Shown here in pieces: positions 8,422-17,043 of a stretch of 64,000 bases of DNA. Every line of letters begins with the position of its first letter. Positions within the stretch are counted from its first letter, which is position 1. Source of the DNA: Arthrobacter subterraneus (GTDB lineage: Bacteria; Actinomycetota; Actinomycetes; Actinomycetales; Micrococcaceae); the NCBI RefSeq assembly GCF_900099735.1, contig NZ_FNDT01000012.1:42697-106696 (forward strand), in the 5' to 3' direction. The notes beneath the pieces were generated by a model. The model did not search any database and was not told where the DNA came from. It worked only from the letters and a program-made list of their open reading frames with translations. Made by a program: the position numbers and the translations under genes.

Positions 8422-9198
8422 TCAGGAAACCTGCAGGCCGCCGTTGATGTCGTATGTGGCGGCGGTAATGAATCCGGCGTCCGGCCCGACGAGGAAGCTG
8501 ATGAGCGCTGCCATCTCGTCCACGGTGCCCACCCGGCCAACCAGGATGTCCTTCGACATATCGCGCTTCCGCTCCTCGGTGAGGGTTCCGCCCATGATGT
8601 CGGTATCCACCGGGCCGGGAGCAATGCAGTTCACGGTGATGCCGTGTTCGCCCATTTCCCGCGCGAGCGCCCGGGTGAATCCGATGATCCCGGCCTTCGA
8701 CGCGCTGTACGCAACCTTGGAGTAAGTTCCACCGCCGCGCTGCGCCGAAATGGACGAGATGCTCACTACACGCCCCAGCTTCCGGTCAATCATCCCGTGA
8801 AGTACGCGCTGCGTGACGAGGAAGGTGCCGGTCATGTTCACCGCGAATACACGTTCCCAGGCTTCCTTGGTCTCCTTCATGAATTCCGTGGGGGAGCTGA
8901 TGCCCGCGAGGTTGGCCAGCGCCACGATCGGCGGCAGCTCAGCCTCAATGCGGCTGATCGCGGCATCGACAGACGCTTCGTCGGAGACATCCGCGCCGAC
9001 TCCGATGGCCTTGACTCCGTTCCGCTGCGCAATGTCGGCTGCAGCCTCTTCTGCTGCAGCGCCGTCGATATCGAGGATGGCAATGTTCCAACCCTCGCGG
9101 GCGAGCCGGTCTGCGGTGGCCCGCCCGATCCCGCGAGCCGACGCTGCTCCGGTGAGTACTGCCGTGCGGTCAGAGGGGAATGCTGCTGTTTCTGTCAC
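8422..9198 (-). CDS. Short-chain dehydrogenase/reductase
   Basis: Classical SDR (258 aa), NAD(P)-binding TGAASARGIGRA (residues 16-27), NLAGISSP (NAG-type motif) and catalytic Ser148-149/Tyr164/Lys168 in VAYSASKAG. The acidic DID after strand 2 suggests NAD preference. The start is GTG at 9198, overlapping the GntR TGA (GTGA), so it is cotranscribed and coupled with that regulator. With the divergent GntP permease it probably oxidises or reduces an imported sugar acid or hydroxy acid. The substrate cannot be read from the sequence. Confidence 0.9.
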   Translation of the reverse strand: MTETAAFPSDRTAVLTGAASARGIGRATADRLAREGWNIAILDIDGAAAEEAAADIAQRNGVKAIGVGADVSDEASVDAAISRIEAELPPIVALANLAGISSPTEFMKETKEAWERVFAVNMTGTFLVTQRVLHGMIDRKLGRVVSISSISAQRGGGTYSKVAYSASKAGIIGFTRALAREMGEHGITVNCIAPGPVDTDIMGGTLTEERKRDMSKDILVGRVGTVDEMAALISFLVGPDAGFITAATYDINGGLQVS

Positions 9199-9917
9199 GT
9201 TTGCTCCTGATGTTGATCGTTCTGATGGATGAAGTGTTCGTAGTCGTCATAGGTCTGGTTGATGTGTGCCTGCATGGCTTTCCGGGCAACCTCCGGATCG
9301 CGGGTGCGGATCGCGTCGAGCACCAGCGCGTGGTGCTCCATGGCATGCTTCTGCACTTCAAGGAACGACGACGTCTCGCGCCTCATCGTGTACAGCAGCT
9401 GCTCGAGCGGGCCGAGTATCACCGGAATAAAGGGATTCGCCGAAGCGCGGAAGACGGCTTCGTGGAAAGCAAGGTCAGCGGTGGTGACTGCATCAAGGTC
9501 GCCCGCCTCGTGAGCGCGCCGCAACGCCTCGTTGGTGGACTCCATGAACTGCAGGTCATCTTCCGTGGCGTTCAGGGCGGCCAGCTCAGCCGCGCCGATC
9601 TCCACCATGCGGCGGATCTCCAGCAGGCGGAGCGAAACATCGGGGGAGGTGGTGGCTGCCGAGGCAGACCGGATGATCGCCTGCAGGTCCGTCCACTGGG
9701 CTGTCGGTTTCACATAGGTTCCGAGCCCACGCTTCACCTGGACAATGTTCTGCGCCTGCAGCTTTTTGAGTGCTTCCCGGACAGTCAGCCGGCTGACGTC
9801 GGACTCGGCAGCCAGTTCAGCCTCCGAAGGCAGCGACGCTCCCGGCGGATAGGTGCCCCTGATGATTCGATCGAGGATCTCCTCAAAGACCGACTCAGCC
9901 AGTGATGTACGTGCCAC
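9195..9917 (-). CDS. GntR-family (FCD) regulator
   Basis: FadR-type regulator (240 aa): winged helix at ~8-75 (SEAELAAESDVSRLTVREAL) and FCD domain with a conserved metal or ligand site (AFHEAVFRASANPF, MEHHALVLDAI). GTG start at 9917 preceded by GAGGGGGTG. First gene of a two-gene operon with the SDR and divergent from the GntP permease gene, so it most likely represses both and responds to the permease's substrate or a product of it. Confidence 0.92.
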   Translation of the reverse strand: MARTSLAESVFEEILDRIIRGTYPPGASLPSEAELAAESDVSRLTVREALKKLQAQNIVQVKRGLGTYVKPTAQWTDLQAIIRSASAATTSPDVSLRLLEIRRMVEIGAAELAALNATEDDLQFMESTNEALRRAHEAGDLDAVTTADLAFHEAVFRASANPFIPVILGPLEQLLYTMRRETSSFLEVQKHAMEHHALVLDAIRTRDPEVARKAMQAHINQTYDDYEHFIHQNDQHQEQT

Positions 9918-10020
9918 CGGGGCACCCCCTCACAGGCCAGCGGGCAAGCAACGTTGCTTCTCGCATGTGCACTGTACTTTCCTTCAACTTTTACTTGTCA
10001 GATGTCATATGTGTAGTGCT

Positions 10021-10040
10021 AGTGTGTCATTCAGCACACT
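10021..10040. promoter_or_regulatory. Inverted repeat in gntR-gntP intergenic region
   Basis: AGTGTG and CACACT flank an 8-nt spacer, giving a 20-bp palindrome-like site in the 200-bp divergent promoter region. It is a candidate GntR operator. The same region shows TTGTCA-like and TACAGT-like hexamers on opposite strands, but spacings are 18-19 bp and no promoter is asserted. Confidence 0.35.
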
Positions 10041-10117
10041 GCTCGTCAACGCACAGCGGGCATCGTGCTGATCTAAGACGGCAACGAGGCTTGCTTAGCT
10101 GACGAGGAGCACACTAC

Positions 10118-11638
10118 GTGGATCTACAACTACTTTTGGCGCTGGTTCTTGGAATCGCGACCATCATCATCCTGGTGCTGAGGACGCGTCTCGACGCGTT
10201 CGTGGCACTGCTCATTGCCGCCCTGGTAACGGGCATCGTTGCGGGACAGGCTCCGCTCGAGATTGTTTCGGCCATCACCACCGGCTTCGGCAACACGCTG
10301 GCTTCAATCGGCATTGTCATCGGGCTCGGAGTCGGCATCGGAAAGATTCTGGAAGTCTCCGGGGCCGCAAACTCCCTGGCACTGGCATTCCTGAAGCTTT
10401 TCGGCAAGGGACGTGAGCCCTGGGCGCTCGGAAGCGTTGGCGCCCTGGTTTCCATCCCGGTCTTCTGCGACTCCGGATACGTCATCATGAACCCGCTTGC
10501 ACGTTCCATTGCACGGGTGAAGCGCGCGGGCTACATCACCCTCGCACTGGCGCTTGGCTGCGGCATGACCCTGACGCACCACCTGGTGCCGCCCACCCCC
10601 GGACCGCTTGCTGTCGCCGGCATCCTTGGTGCTGACCTCGGTGCCCTGATTCTGGCGGGCCTTGTCTTTACGGTCATCCTGCTTCCCATCGTGGTCATCT
10701 ACGCCCGGTGGATTGGGCCCAAGATTGAACCCGACATGTCGCAGAGCGTCCGCGAGATGGTCTATGGCACGGCAGTAGCCCGGTCGGGCGGACGCACTGC
10801 CACGGCAGTTGCGGATCACGACGACGCCGGTACTCACGGCGACGGCGCGCCCACCCTTGGAGATTCCGAGAGCATGCACGGCTCCTCCGTGGATATCGAT
10901 AACACCGACCTCGGCGCGCCTCCGGCCGGTGCCAAGCCGCACCGGGTTGGAGCGTTTGTTGCTTCCCTTCCGCTGCTTGGTCCGCTGCTGCTCATCATCC
11001 TCAACACAGTGAGTGCCGCGATCGACCAGAATAACCAGGGCGTCATCGGCACCGGCGAGTACGAGCCCTCCACCTGGGCAGTACCGCTGGCATTCATCGG
11101 TAACCCGGTGGTTGCGCTGGTCATCGGCGTCCTGCTTGCGGTCTACGTTCTGCTGCCGCGCTGGACCCCGCGCTCCAAGGTGCAGGGCTGGTTCGCGGAA
11201 GCTGCCGCGTCCGCAGGTCTCATCCTGCTCATCACCGGTGCCGGCGGCGCGCTTGGTCAGGTCCTCCGCAGCTCCGGTGTGGGCGACGCCCTCGCCGAAG
11301 CGATTGCTGCGACGCCGCTGCCTGCGTTCCTGGTTCCGTTCCTGATTGCAACGCTCGTTCGTATTGCCCAGGGTTCCGGCACGGTTGCAATGATTACGGC
11401 AGCGTCAGTCACGGCGCCGCTGGTCACCTCGCTGGGTATCGATCCGATTGTGGCAGCGCTTGCCTGCACCGCCGGCTCTATGGTCTTCAGCTACTTCAAT
11501 GACTCCTACTTCTGGGTTGTCACGCGCTTCGCCGGACTGGACGGAACTGCGGCACTGAAGGGCTGGTCTGGTATTACGACGGCGGTCTGGGCAGGTTCCA
11601 TCCCGCTCCTGTTCATCGCGAACGCAATCCTCGGTTAA
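10118..11638 (+). CDS. GntP family permease (gluconate/sugar-acid:H+ symporter)
   Basis: A 506-aa membrane carrier of the GntP family with about 12 hydrophobic segments. Typical stretches are GIATIIILVLRTRLDAFVAL at the N-terminus, CGMTLTHHLVPPTPGPLAVA (family signature), VRIAQGSGTVAMITAAS and FSYFNDSYFWVV. GTG start at 10118, with GAGGAG 8 nt before. Between the N- and C-terminal halves (~215-275) lies a long polar loop rich in Asp, Gly and His (DHDDAGTHGDGA), longer than in E. coli GntP. It ends in a strong terminator and is therefore monocistronic. The substrate is gluconate or a related hydroxy acid. Confidence 0.92.
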   Translation: MDLQLLLALVLGIATIIILVLRTRLDAFVALLIAALVTGIVAGQAPLEIVSAITTGFGNTLASIGIVIGLGVGIGKILEVSGAANSLALAFLKLFGKGREPWALGSVGALVSIPVFCDSGYVIMNPLARSIARVKRAGYITLALALGCGMTLTHHLVPPTPGPLAVAGILGADLGALILAGLVFTVILLPIVVIYARWIGPKIEPDMSQSVREMVYGTAVARSGGRTATAVADHDDAGTHGDGAPTLGDSESMHGSSVDIDNTDLGAPPAGAKPHRVGAFVASLPLLGPLLLIILNTVSAAIDQNNQGVIGTGEYEPSTWAVPLAFIGNPVVALVIGVLLAVYVLLPRWTPRSKVQGWFAEAAASAGLILLITGAGGALGQVLRSSGVGDALAEAIAATPLPAFLVPFLIATLVRIAQGSGTVAMITAASVTAPLVTSLGIDPIVAALACTAGSMVFSYFNDSYFWVVTRFAGLDGTAALKGWSGITTAVWAGSIPLLFIANAILG

Positions 11639-11663
11639 CACGCGGGTGAGCTGATCCGCTATA

Positions 11664-11706
11664 CAGAACCGCTCCCGGGAGATGTCTCCCGGGAGCGGTT
11701 CTGTTT
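11664..11706 (+). terminator. Rho-independent terminator after gntP
   Basis: A perfect 19-bp stem (CAGAACCGCTCCCGGGAGA, loop TG) followed by TTTAGG, 25 bp past the GntP stop. The stem is symmetric enough to act in the reverse direction for the convergent NERD gene too. Confidence 0.85.
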
Positions 11707-11752
11707 AGGCAGCGCACACGTTGGTTATGACGCTGCTTCGAGCCTGCAAGGT

Positions 11753-13039
11753 TTATCGCAGCCGGATGTTCGAAGGATTGCCCGGGACGGCGACTGCTTT
11801 CAATCCCGACTGGTTGGCGTGAAGAAGGCACCACTTGGCCAACTGCATGCCGACGAGCTTACGGACAGACTCGTGCTTTGCCTTCACGAGAGGTGTCGCT
11901 GCCGAGCCGAAGACAGCAAGACTGATGCCGTTCTTCCCATGCAGCGCAGGATCACGAAGTACTGCAACCCACGCTTTACCCAACGCAGCCTTCGCCGCAT
12001 CGGCGCTGCCATTCACGTTCGTGAATTCTCGGGTCAGATGCGCCTTCATGCGCTCCAGGTTTTTCAAGCGCTCGCTTGCTCCGGCTGGTGTCAGGACGGC
12101 AGCCGAGCTTACTGGTGCAGGTGCAGCACGAGCGGGAGGTGCCGGTATGTGAGCAACCGATTGCACCCCCATGGGTTTCGGTCGCGCCGACTTTTCATTC
12201 ACTTGCCCATCGATCCCGAACTCGGGCTCGACTGACTGCTCGGCAAGAAGCGTGAGATGGCTAAGCTCGCGGTGCAGTTTGGCGATCTCGCGATGGATCT
12301 CACTGATTCGCTTCACAACGCTGGCACGAGTTGGCGGAGTCTCTGCCTGAGCTGTGTGGAGCTTGGCTTCCACCTCGGAGGAGATACTGCACCGGAAGAG
12401 GGCGCAGAGGGTTCGCGCGAGCGGGAGGCGGTCTCCGTCGTCGTGCAATAGCAGGGGAGAAGGGCTCGTCAGGGTCTGCACCACTGAAGCAAGGTTCTCC
12501 AGGGTTCCGTAGACTCTTCCAAATCGAAAGCGTTCCATAACCGTTGCGGAATCGATTTGGGGACAATAGACACACTGTGCCAGTCTCAACTCCGGCTCGT
12601 TGAAACCGGAAAAGTGCGGCTTCAGGACTGACCGACGGATCACCGCACGAACAACGTCGAGCTGGCCGGAGACCTGTTCTATGGGGTTCGGGACGCCGGT
12701 TCCGTTGCCCAGTAGCCATGGCTGCCCGGTATCTGCGGCAAGTGCTACGGCCTGCGGGAACCGCTTCCACTCGCTCACCATGAGGACGCCGGTGACGGTG
12801 TTATAGAAGAACCAATCGATTTCAGCGACCGCGCGGCCTGGCGCCTCAACCCGGCAGTTGGTGAACGCCCAGACGTCGTCGTTGAGCAGCGATGAGAGCC
12901 TGGCGACATCCTTTTGCGCAGGTTTGTGCGCCGCCGAATTGGTGGAAGGAAAGTGCAGCAACGTCTGGCCTTGATGGGTGCAGGGGATGGTGAAGGAACC
13001 CCAACCCCGCACCAGCCGCGCAGAGAGCGCTGAGCTCAT
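11753..13039 (-). CDS. NERD-domain (nuclease-related) protein
   Basis: A 428-aa protein of unknown function. The N-terminal third looks like a NERD domain, a PD-(D/E)XK-type fold: VAEIDWFFYN with Asp75, then VLMVSEWKRF with Glu90 and Lys92. Predicted charged helices (VKRISEIHREIAKLHRELSH, ~235-260) suggest a coiled coil, then a Pro/Ala linker (~290-310) and a C-terminal helical domain. Base composition is visibly less GC-rich than neighbours and the gene has no good ribosome site, both consistent with transfer. It stands alone between convergent gntP and a divergent DoxX-like gene. A nucleic-acid or defence function is possible but unproven. Confidence 0.7.
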   Translation of the reverse strand: MSSALSARLVRGWGSFTIPCTHQGQTLLHFPSTNSAAHKPAQKDVARLSSLLNDDVWAFTNCRVEAPGRAVAEIDWFFYNTVTGVLMVSEWKRFPQAVALAADTGQPWLLGNGTGVPNPIEQVSGQLDVVRAVIRRSVLKPHFSGFNEPELRLAQCVYCPQIDSATVMERFRFGRVYGTLENLASVVQTLTSPSPLLLHDDGDRLPLARTLCALFRCSISSEVEAKLHTAQAETPPTRASVVKRISEIHREIAKLHRELSHLTLLAEQSVEPEFGIDGQVNEKSARPKPMGVQSVAHIPAPPARAAPAPVSSAAVLTPAGASERLKNLERMKAHLTREFTNVNGSADAAKAALGKAWVAVLRDPALHGKNGISLAVFGSAATPLVKAKHESVRKLVGMQLAKWCLLHANQSGLKAVAVPGNPSNIRLR

Positions 13040-13086
13040 CGTAACCGAGCCCGCGGAAACTCGGATTGAACGAGACCCGAGGCGAT

Positions 13087-13092
13087 TAGGCT
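13087..13092 (+). promoter_or_regulatory. -10 box TAGGCT of leaderless transcript
   Basis: TAGGCT lies 7 nt before the ATG at 13100, with TTGAAC (13066-13071) a possible -35 at a short 15-bp spacing. No ribosome site precedes the ATG. Confidence 0.5.
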
Positions 13093-13099
13093 ATGACAA

Positions 13100-13561
13100 A
13101 TGGCGGCCACCCCAACCTCAACACCTCGAACATCCATCGCGAGAACAGCCGCCCGCATCCTTCTGGGCCTCTTCCTGCTGGCAGCCGGCACCGCCCACCT
13201 GACCTTCGCCCGCTCCGAATTCGCCGCTCAGGTGCCGGCCTGGCTACCGCTCAACACCGACGTCGTCGTAGTGGTGTCCGGCGTCGTCGAACTGGTTCTG
13301 GGCGCTGCATTGATACTCCTCCGCCAAATGCGACAGCGGGTCCTGGTGGGATGGATAACGGCAGCCTTCTTTGTCGCCGTCTTTCCCGGCAACATCGCCC
13401 AGTACCTCGAAGGAGTCGACGCCTTCGGACTCGACACCGACCGCGCCCGGCTTATCCGGCTCTTCTTCCAACCGATCCTGGTCCTGTGGGCACTGTGGTC
13501 CACCGGCGCATGGCACCACCGCCGATTGCTACGCTCCTCAGGTGAGCACCTGCGCCGCTAA
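13100..13561 (+). CDS. DoxX-like four-helix membrane protein
   Basis: A 153-aa DoxX-superfamily membrane protein: RILLGLFLLAAGTAHLTF, VVVVSGVVELVLGAALILL, VGWITAAFFVAVFPGNIAQY and a final WALWSTGAW segment. The helix 2-3 acidic residue (VVELVLG) matches the family. An alternative ATG at 13093 is out of frame. It appears leaderless. Function unknown; it differs clearly from the DoxX protein at 4909. The following AEC carrier starts 48 bp later, so cotranscription is possible. Confidence 0.8.
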   Translation: MAATPTSTPRTSIARTAARILLGLFLLAAGTAHLTFARSEFAAQVPAWLPLNTDVVVVVSGVVELVLGAALILLRQMRQRVLVGWITAAFFVAVFPGNIAQYLEGVDAFGLDTDRARLIRLFFQPILVLWALWSTGAWHHRRLLRSSGEHLRR

Positions 13562-13609
13562 CGGCATCCCGCCACGACCACGATCGGACGTGGCGCCATC
13601 GACATAGAC

Positions 13610-14572
13610 GTGGTCATTGCGCTTGTCGGTGCGGTCATTCTGATCGGAATGGGTTCGATTTTCCGGCACCGGTTCATTCCCAGCCCGGAGTTCTGGTCCG
13701 GACTCGAAAAGCTGGTCTACTTTGTGCTCCTGCCCTGCCTGCTCGTCACCGGACTCGCCGACGCCGACTTCGCCTCCATCGAGCCTGGACCGATGGTCCT
13801 GGTGCTGGCCGCCTCAGCATCCTTTGCAGCACTGCTCGCCTACGCCACCCGCCGCCCCGCCGCAGGCCAGAACGGCCCGGCATTCACCTCCGTCTTCCAG
13901 GGCACCGTCCGCTTCAACACCTACATCGGAGTAACGACGGCGGCAGCCCTCTTCGGATCCGACGGCATCGCCATCGCCGCACTCGCCAACGCCGTCCTGA
14001 TCCCGTTCGGCAACCTTGCCTCCACCATCGCGCTCGCCCACTACGGACACCACAAACTGCGCGGTTCCGCCGTGGTGCTCGCCGTGTTCCTCAATCCGCT
14101 GATCCTGGCGTGCGCCGTCGGACTTGCCGCAAACCTCATCGGCTCCGTACCGGGAGTACAAAGCTTTCTCGATACGCCGGCACCGGCCGCAGTCCTGCAA
14201 CTCCTGATCGCGGTTCTCGGGCTGCTCGGGGGAGCGGCACTGCCTATCGGTCTCTTCTGCGTCGGCGCCGGATTGCGCGGACGGCTCGTCACCAGGGAGT
14301 CGCTACGCCCGGTCGCAGCAGCACTGGTGCTCCGGTTCATCCCGGTTCCGGCCGCGACGCTTGGCCTGTGCCTCCTGCTGGGATTCACTGGCCCGGCCGC
14401 CGTGGTGTGCGTGGTCTTCCAGTCACTGCCCACCGCTACAAGTTCCTACGTCTTTGCCCGACGCCTCGGCGGCGACGCCTCCCTCATGGCCCAGATCACC
14501 GCCGCACAGACCGTCCTCTCGGGTGTAGTACTGCCGACGTGGATTCTGGTCGCCCTCACGGTGCTCATGTAA
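13610..14572 (+). CDS. AEC family transporter (auxin efflux carrier type)
   Basis: A 320-aa carrier of the AEC/bile-arsenite-riboflavin superfamily with ten hydrophobic segments. Family features are FWSGLEKLVYFVLLPCLLV in helix 2, FQGTVRFNTYIGV, the repeat-2 equivalent LPIGLFCVGAGLRG, and SLPTATSSYVFARRLGGD (conserved AEC signature). The start is assigned to GTG 13610 because no ATG or good ribosome site lies upstream in frame; it could begin slightly earlier. AEC proteins move malate, other carboxylates or small amphipathic compounds; no substrate is indicated here. Confidence 0.88.
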   Translation: MVIALVGAVILIGMGSIFRHRFIPSPEFWSGLEKLVYFVLLPCLLVTGLADADFASIEPGPMVLVLAASASFAALLAYATRRPAAGQNGPAFTSVFQGTVRFNTYIGVTTAAALFGSDGIAIAALANAVLIPFGNLASTIALAHYGHHKLRGSAVVLAVFLNPLILACAVGLAANLIGSVPGVQSFLDTPAPAAVLQLLIAVLGLLGGAALPIGLFCVGAGLRGRLVTRESLRPVAAALVLRFIPVPAATLGLCLLLGFTGPAAVVCVVFQSLPTATSSYVFARRLGGDASLMAQITAAQTVLSGVVLPTWILVALTVLM

Positions 14573-14627
14573 ACAGTGACCCACGCAGGCACAGCCCTCA
14601 CCTAAGCGCGGAGCCCATATTGCTCGC

Positions 14628-14633
14628 TAGGAT
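14628..14633 (+). promoter_or_regulatory. -10 box TAGGAT of leaderless transcript
   Basis: TAGGAT, six nucleotides before the threonine dehydratase ATG; no Shine-Dalgarno sequence. Confidence 0.6.
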
Positions 14634-14639
14634 CGATCC

Positions 14640-15635
14640 ATGGAAACCCGCGAAGCCGCCGCAGATACCCTCGTCACCCTCAGCGACATCGAAGACGCCG
14701 CCGAACGCATCAGCGACCTGGTCCTGCGGACACCGCTCATCCAGCTTCCGCACCCCGAGCGCCCGGACGAGATCCTGCACTGCAAAGCTGAATCCCTCCA
14801 GCCCACCAGCGCCTTCAAGCTCCGCGGCGCCTACAACACCATTGCCCAGGTGCTGGATCAGGCCCGTGAACACGGCATCGTCGCCCAGTCCTCAGGCAAC
14901 CACGCCCGTGCAGTTGCCTGGCTGGCACACCGGCTGAACCTCCGCGCCGTCATTGTCATGCCCGACGCCGCACCGCTGCCGAAGATCGCCGCCGTACGTG
15001 CACTCGGAGCAGAAGTGGAGATTGTTCCCTCAGCCCTACGCGACATCCGCGCCCACGAACTCGTTGCCGAACACGGCTACGTCCATGTTCCGCCCTACGA
15101 CGACCCGCGGATCATCGCCGGGCAGGGGACCGTGGGACTCGAAATAGTGCAGCAACTGCCCGAGGTGGACACCGTCCTGGTGCCGATTTCCGGCGGTGGC
15201 CTCATCTCCGGAATCGCTACCGCGGTCAAGGGGATGAAGCCTGAAACCCGCGTGATCGGAGTGGAACCGGAACTCGCCGCGGACGCCGCCCAGAGCTTCC
15301 GCGAAGGCCGCCGCATCACCTGGGAGCAGGAACTGACCTACCGCACGGTGGCCGACGGCCTGCGCACCCCCGCCCTCGGGGTGCACCCGTGGGAGCATGT
15401 GAAGCGCTACGTCGACGACATCATCACGGTCACCGAGGAGCAGATCCTCTCCGCCATGCGCCACCTCACCCTCGAAGGCAGGCTGGTGGTGGAACCGTCC
15501 GGCGCCGTTGCCACGGCTGCCTGGATGCACGGACTCATTCCCGGCCATCACGACGGCGACACGGTAGCCGCCGTCGTCTCCGGCGGATCAGTGGACCCGG
15601 CCCTGCTCGCGAAAGTGCTGCAGCGGCAGTTCTAG
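14640..15635 (+). CDS. Threonine/serine dehydratase (PLP fold type II)
   Basis: PLP enzyme of the threonine ammonia-lyase family (331 aa) that would deaminate threonine or serine to the 2-oxo acid and ammonia. The PLP lysine is Lys60 in PTSAFKLRGAYN; the phosphate-binding loop is ISGGGLISG; SSGNHARAVAWLA is the substrate loop. There is no C-terminal ACT domain, so it is the short catabolic type rather than feedback-regulated IlvA. The stop codon TAG overlaps the stop of the convergent DUF4287 gene within a single CTAG. Confidence 0.93.
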   Translation: METREAAADTLVTLSDIEDAAERISDLVLRTPLIQLPHPERPDEILHCKAESLQPTSAFKLRGAYNTIAQVLDQAREHGIVAQSSGNHARAVAWLAHRLNLRAVIVMPDAAPLPKIAAVRALGAEVEIVPSALRDIRAHELVAEHGYVHVPPYDDPRIIAGQGTVGLEIVQQLPEVDTVLVPISGGGLISGIATAVKGMKPETRVIGVEPELAADAAQSFREGRRITWEQELTYRTVADGLRTPALGVHPWEHVKRYVDDIITVTEEQILSAMRHLTLEGRLVVEPSGAVATAAWMHGLIPGHHDGDTVAAVVSGGSVDPALLAKVLQRQF

Positions 15636-16186
15636 AGCCGTTCGAGGAAAGCGGTGAGCAGTTTCACCCACTGCTCGCGCGCGGCGTCGTTCGCTTCCGG
15701 GGAGGGCAGGCCCATCTGGCTTGCCACGATCGACGCGGTCCCGTTCTTCTTGGGCTCGCTGGTGACAAGGACCGATGAGCCGTCCCGGGCACGCGATCGC
15801 CACGTCAGACGCCGGTCGGATCCACCGGTCTTCGGAGGTTCAGCGAGCAGCAACTGTACAGTCGCGTTCCCGGCAGCGAACTCCGACCACCGCGCCATGA
15901 GCTCCTTCAGACCGAGCGCCGTCGACCTGCTCACGCTCAGCTGGAACGTGCCGTCGGAACGCTGCCCGGGAACCCGCCGCCCGATGTGGTGCTCGTAGGC
16001 GACCGCTATGGACTGCGCCCACCAGCCGGCCGAGTCCATGGTGCCGTCAAGTTCCTCATGAACCTTCAGCGCAATGTCCTTGTGGCTCAGGTCCCGGCCT
16101 CCAACCGAGTCCAGAAACCTGAGCCACTGGTCCCACGAGCGGTTGGTGGCCCGCTCGATGGACGCAATTTTGGAGTCGGTTGCCAT
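15632..16186 (-). CDS. DUF4287 domain protein
   Basis: A 184-aa cytoplasmic protein. The N-terminal DUF4287 module (residues 1-75) shows IERATNRSWDQWLRFLDSVG and GWWAQSIAVAYEHHIGRRVPGQ. The C-terminal half (GTFQLSVSRSTA, LTWRSRARDGSSVLVTSEPKKNGTASIVASQ) resembles an SRPBCC/AHSA1-like fold. The combination is common in actinobacteria and its function is unknown. CAGTAT six nucleotides before the ATG could be the -10 box of a leaderless mRNA. It shares a CTAG stop with the convergent dehydratase gene. Confidence 0.85.
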   Translation of the reverse strand: MATDSKIASIERATNRSWDQWLRFLDSVGGRDLSHKDIALKVHEELDGTMDSAGWWAQSIAVAYEHHIGRRVPGQRSDGTFQLSVSRSTALGLKELMARWSEFAAGNATVQLLLAEPPKTGGSDRRLTWRSRARDGSSVLVTSEPKKNGTASIVASQMGLPSPEANDAAREQWVKLLTAFLERL

Positions 16187-16220
16187 TCCCGAATACTGTC
16201 ACGCCCCACCGACGTTTGAG

Positions 16221-16475
16221 TTACCCGCCGGTCTGCAACTCATCCGAGCCGCCGGACACCCGTCCACTGGACTTCTGCAACCGGTCAATGTGCTCGGATG
16301 CTTCGGCCTTGGTGATATCGGCAGGAATCTCCTCACCGGCTTCCCGCGCCAGCGTATCCAGATAGCTGCGCTGGGCCTCGGTCATGGGTTCATCACCGGT
16401 GACCCAATCTTCAGGGTCACGGGCGAAACCGCCCTGTGGTTCCGGCGTCGGGCTTCCCAGTGTCTTGTCAGACAT
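16221..16475 (-). CDS. DUF3072 domain protein
   Basis: Small acidic protein (84 aa) with the DUF3072 signature: DPEDWVTGDEPMTEAQRSYL, then ITKAEASEHIDRLQ and a Gly/Ser tail. The ATG at 16475 is preferred to the one at 16481 because AAGGAG lies 7 nt before it and only 1 nt before the earlier ATG. Function unknown; the family is widespread in actinobacteria and some proteobacteria. Confidence 0.88.
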   Translation of the reverse strand: MSDKTLGSPTPEPQGGFARDPEDWVTGDEPMTEAQRSYLDTLAREAGEEIPADITKAEASEHIDRLQKSSGRVSGGSDELQTGG

Positions 16476-16498
16476 GTCCATGCTCCTTCGATTGGAAA

Positions 16499-16954
16499 TT
16501 ACGGCTGTGCTTCCGGCGGCAGCGCTTCATGGTGGGCGCGGCCGTGCGTCCGGCGGTCTTCCTTCATCTCGGCTTCGAACAGGTGCCGCTTGCCCTCGAC
16601 GAGTTCATCGCGCGCACGCTTTTCCAGGGCTTTGAACTCCGAGTAGTAGTGGTCGTCATAGTCCTCGACAATCTGGAACGTCCACCGCCCCTCAATGACA
16701 TTCCGGCCCACTATGTTCTGCTCCAGCTCATCGGCGAGGCTGTCATGCCCGGCTTCGCGCAGCAGATCCACGGCCTCACCGAGGGCAAGATCCCCCTTGC
16801 CGGTCAACCGATGGAATCCATACAGAAGGCCGCGGGCGTGCTCCACCACTTCGAGCGCTTCCGAGAGCTTCCCGAGCGCCTCCACCGTCTTGTCCGAAGC
16901 CGATGCGGGCCGTTGATGGTTGCTGTCCGGCCCGTCCGATCCTGAGATAGTCAT
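16499..16954 (-). CDS. Conserved hypothetical, helical charged protein
   Basis: About 151 aa, not recognised. The sequence has an N-terminal polar tail, amphipathic helices (ALGKLSEALEVVEHARGLLYGFHRLTG) and a charged C-terminal helix with VEDYDDHYYSEFKALEKRARDELVEGK. No membrane segment or catalytic motif. The ATG at 16954 was chosen; 16966 and 17026 are possible earlier in-frame starts but none has a clear ribosome site. It lies 23 bp upstream of DUF3072 on the same strand, so the two may be cotranscribed. It may be a stress- or stationary-phase protein, but nothing in the sequence proves this. Confidence 0.6.
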   Translation of the reverse strand: MTISGSDGPDSNHQRPASASDKTVEALGKLSEALEVVEHARGLLYGFHRLTGKGDLALGEAVDLLREAGHDSLADELEQNIVGRNVIEGRWTFQIVEDYDDHYYSEFKALEKRARDELVEGKRHLFEAEMKEDRRTHGRAHHEALPPEAQP

Positions 16955-17031
16955 ACTGCTTACCATATACAGCACGAGCGACGGTTGGGGTGATTTTCGG
17001 CTCCGCCCTATGCCGATACTCCGCACCCGCC

Positions 17032-17037
17032 TACCCT
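17032..17037 (+). promoter_or_regulatory. -10 box TACCCT of leaderless transcript
   Basis: TACCCT ends six nucleotides before the MFS ATG at 17044, which helps choose that start over an in-frame upstream ATG at 16990. Confidence 0.5.
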
Positions 17038-17043
17038 GAATTC

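Noticed and set aside
8189..8447. Repeat peptides encoded by the 17-bp array on both strands
   Set aside because: No start signals, no homology, and every frame is open only because the unit lacks stops.
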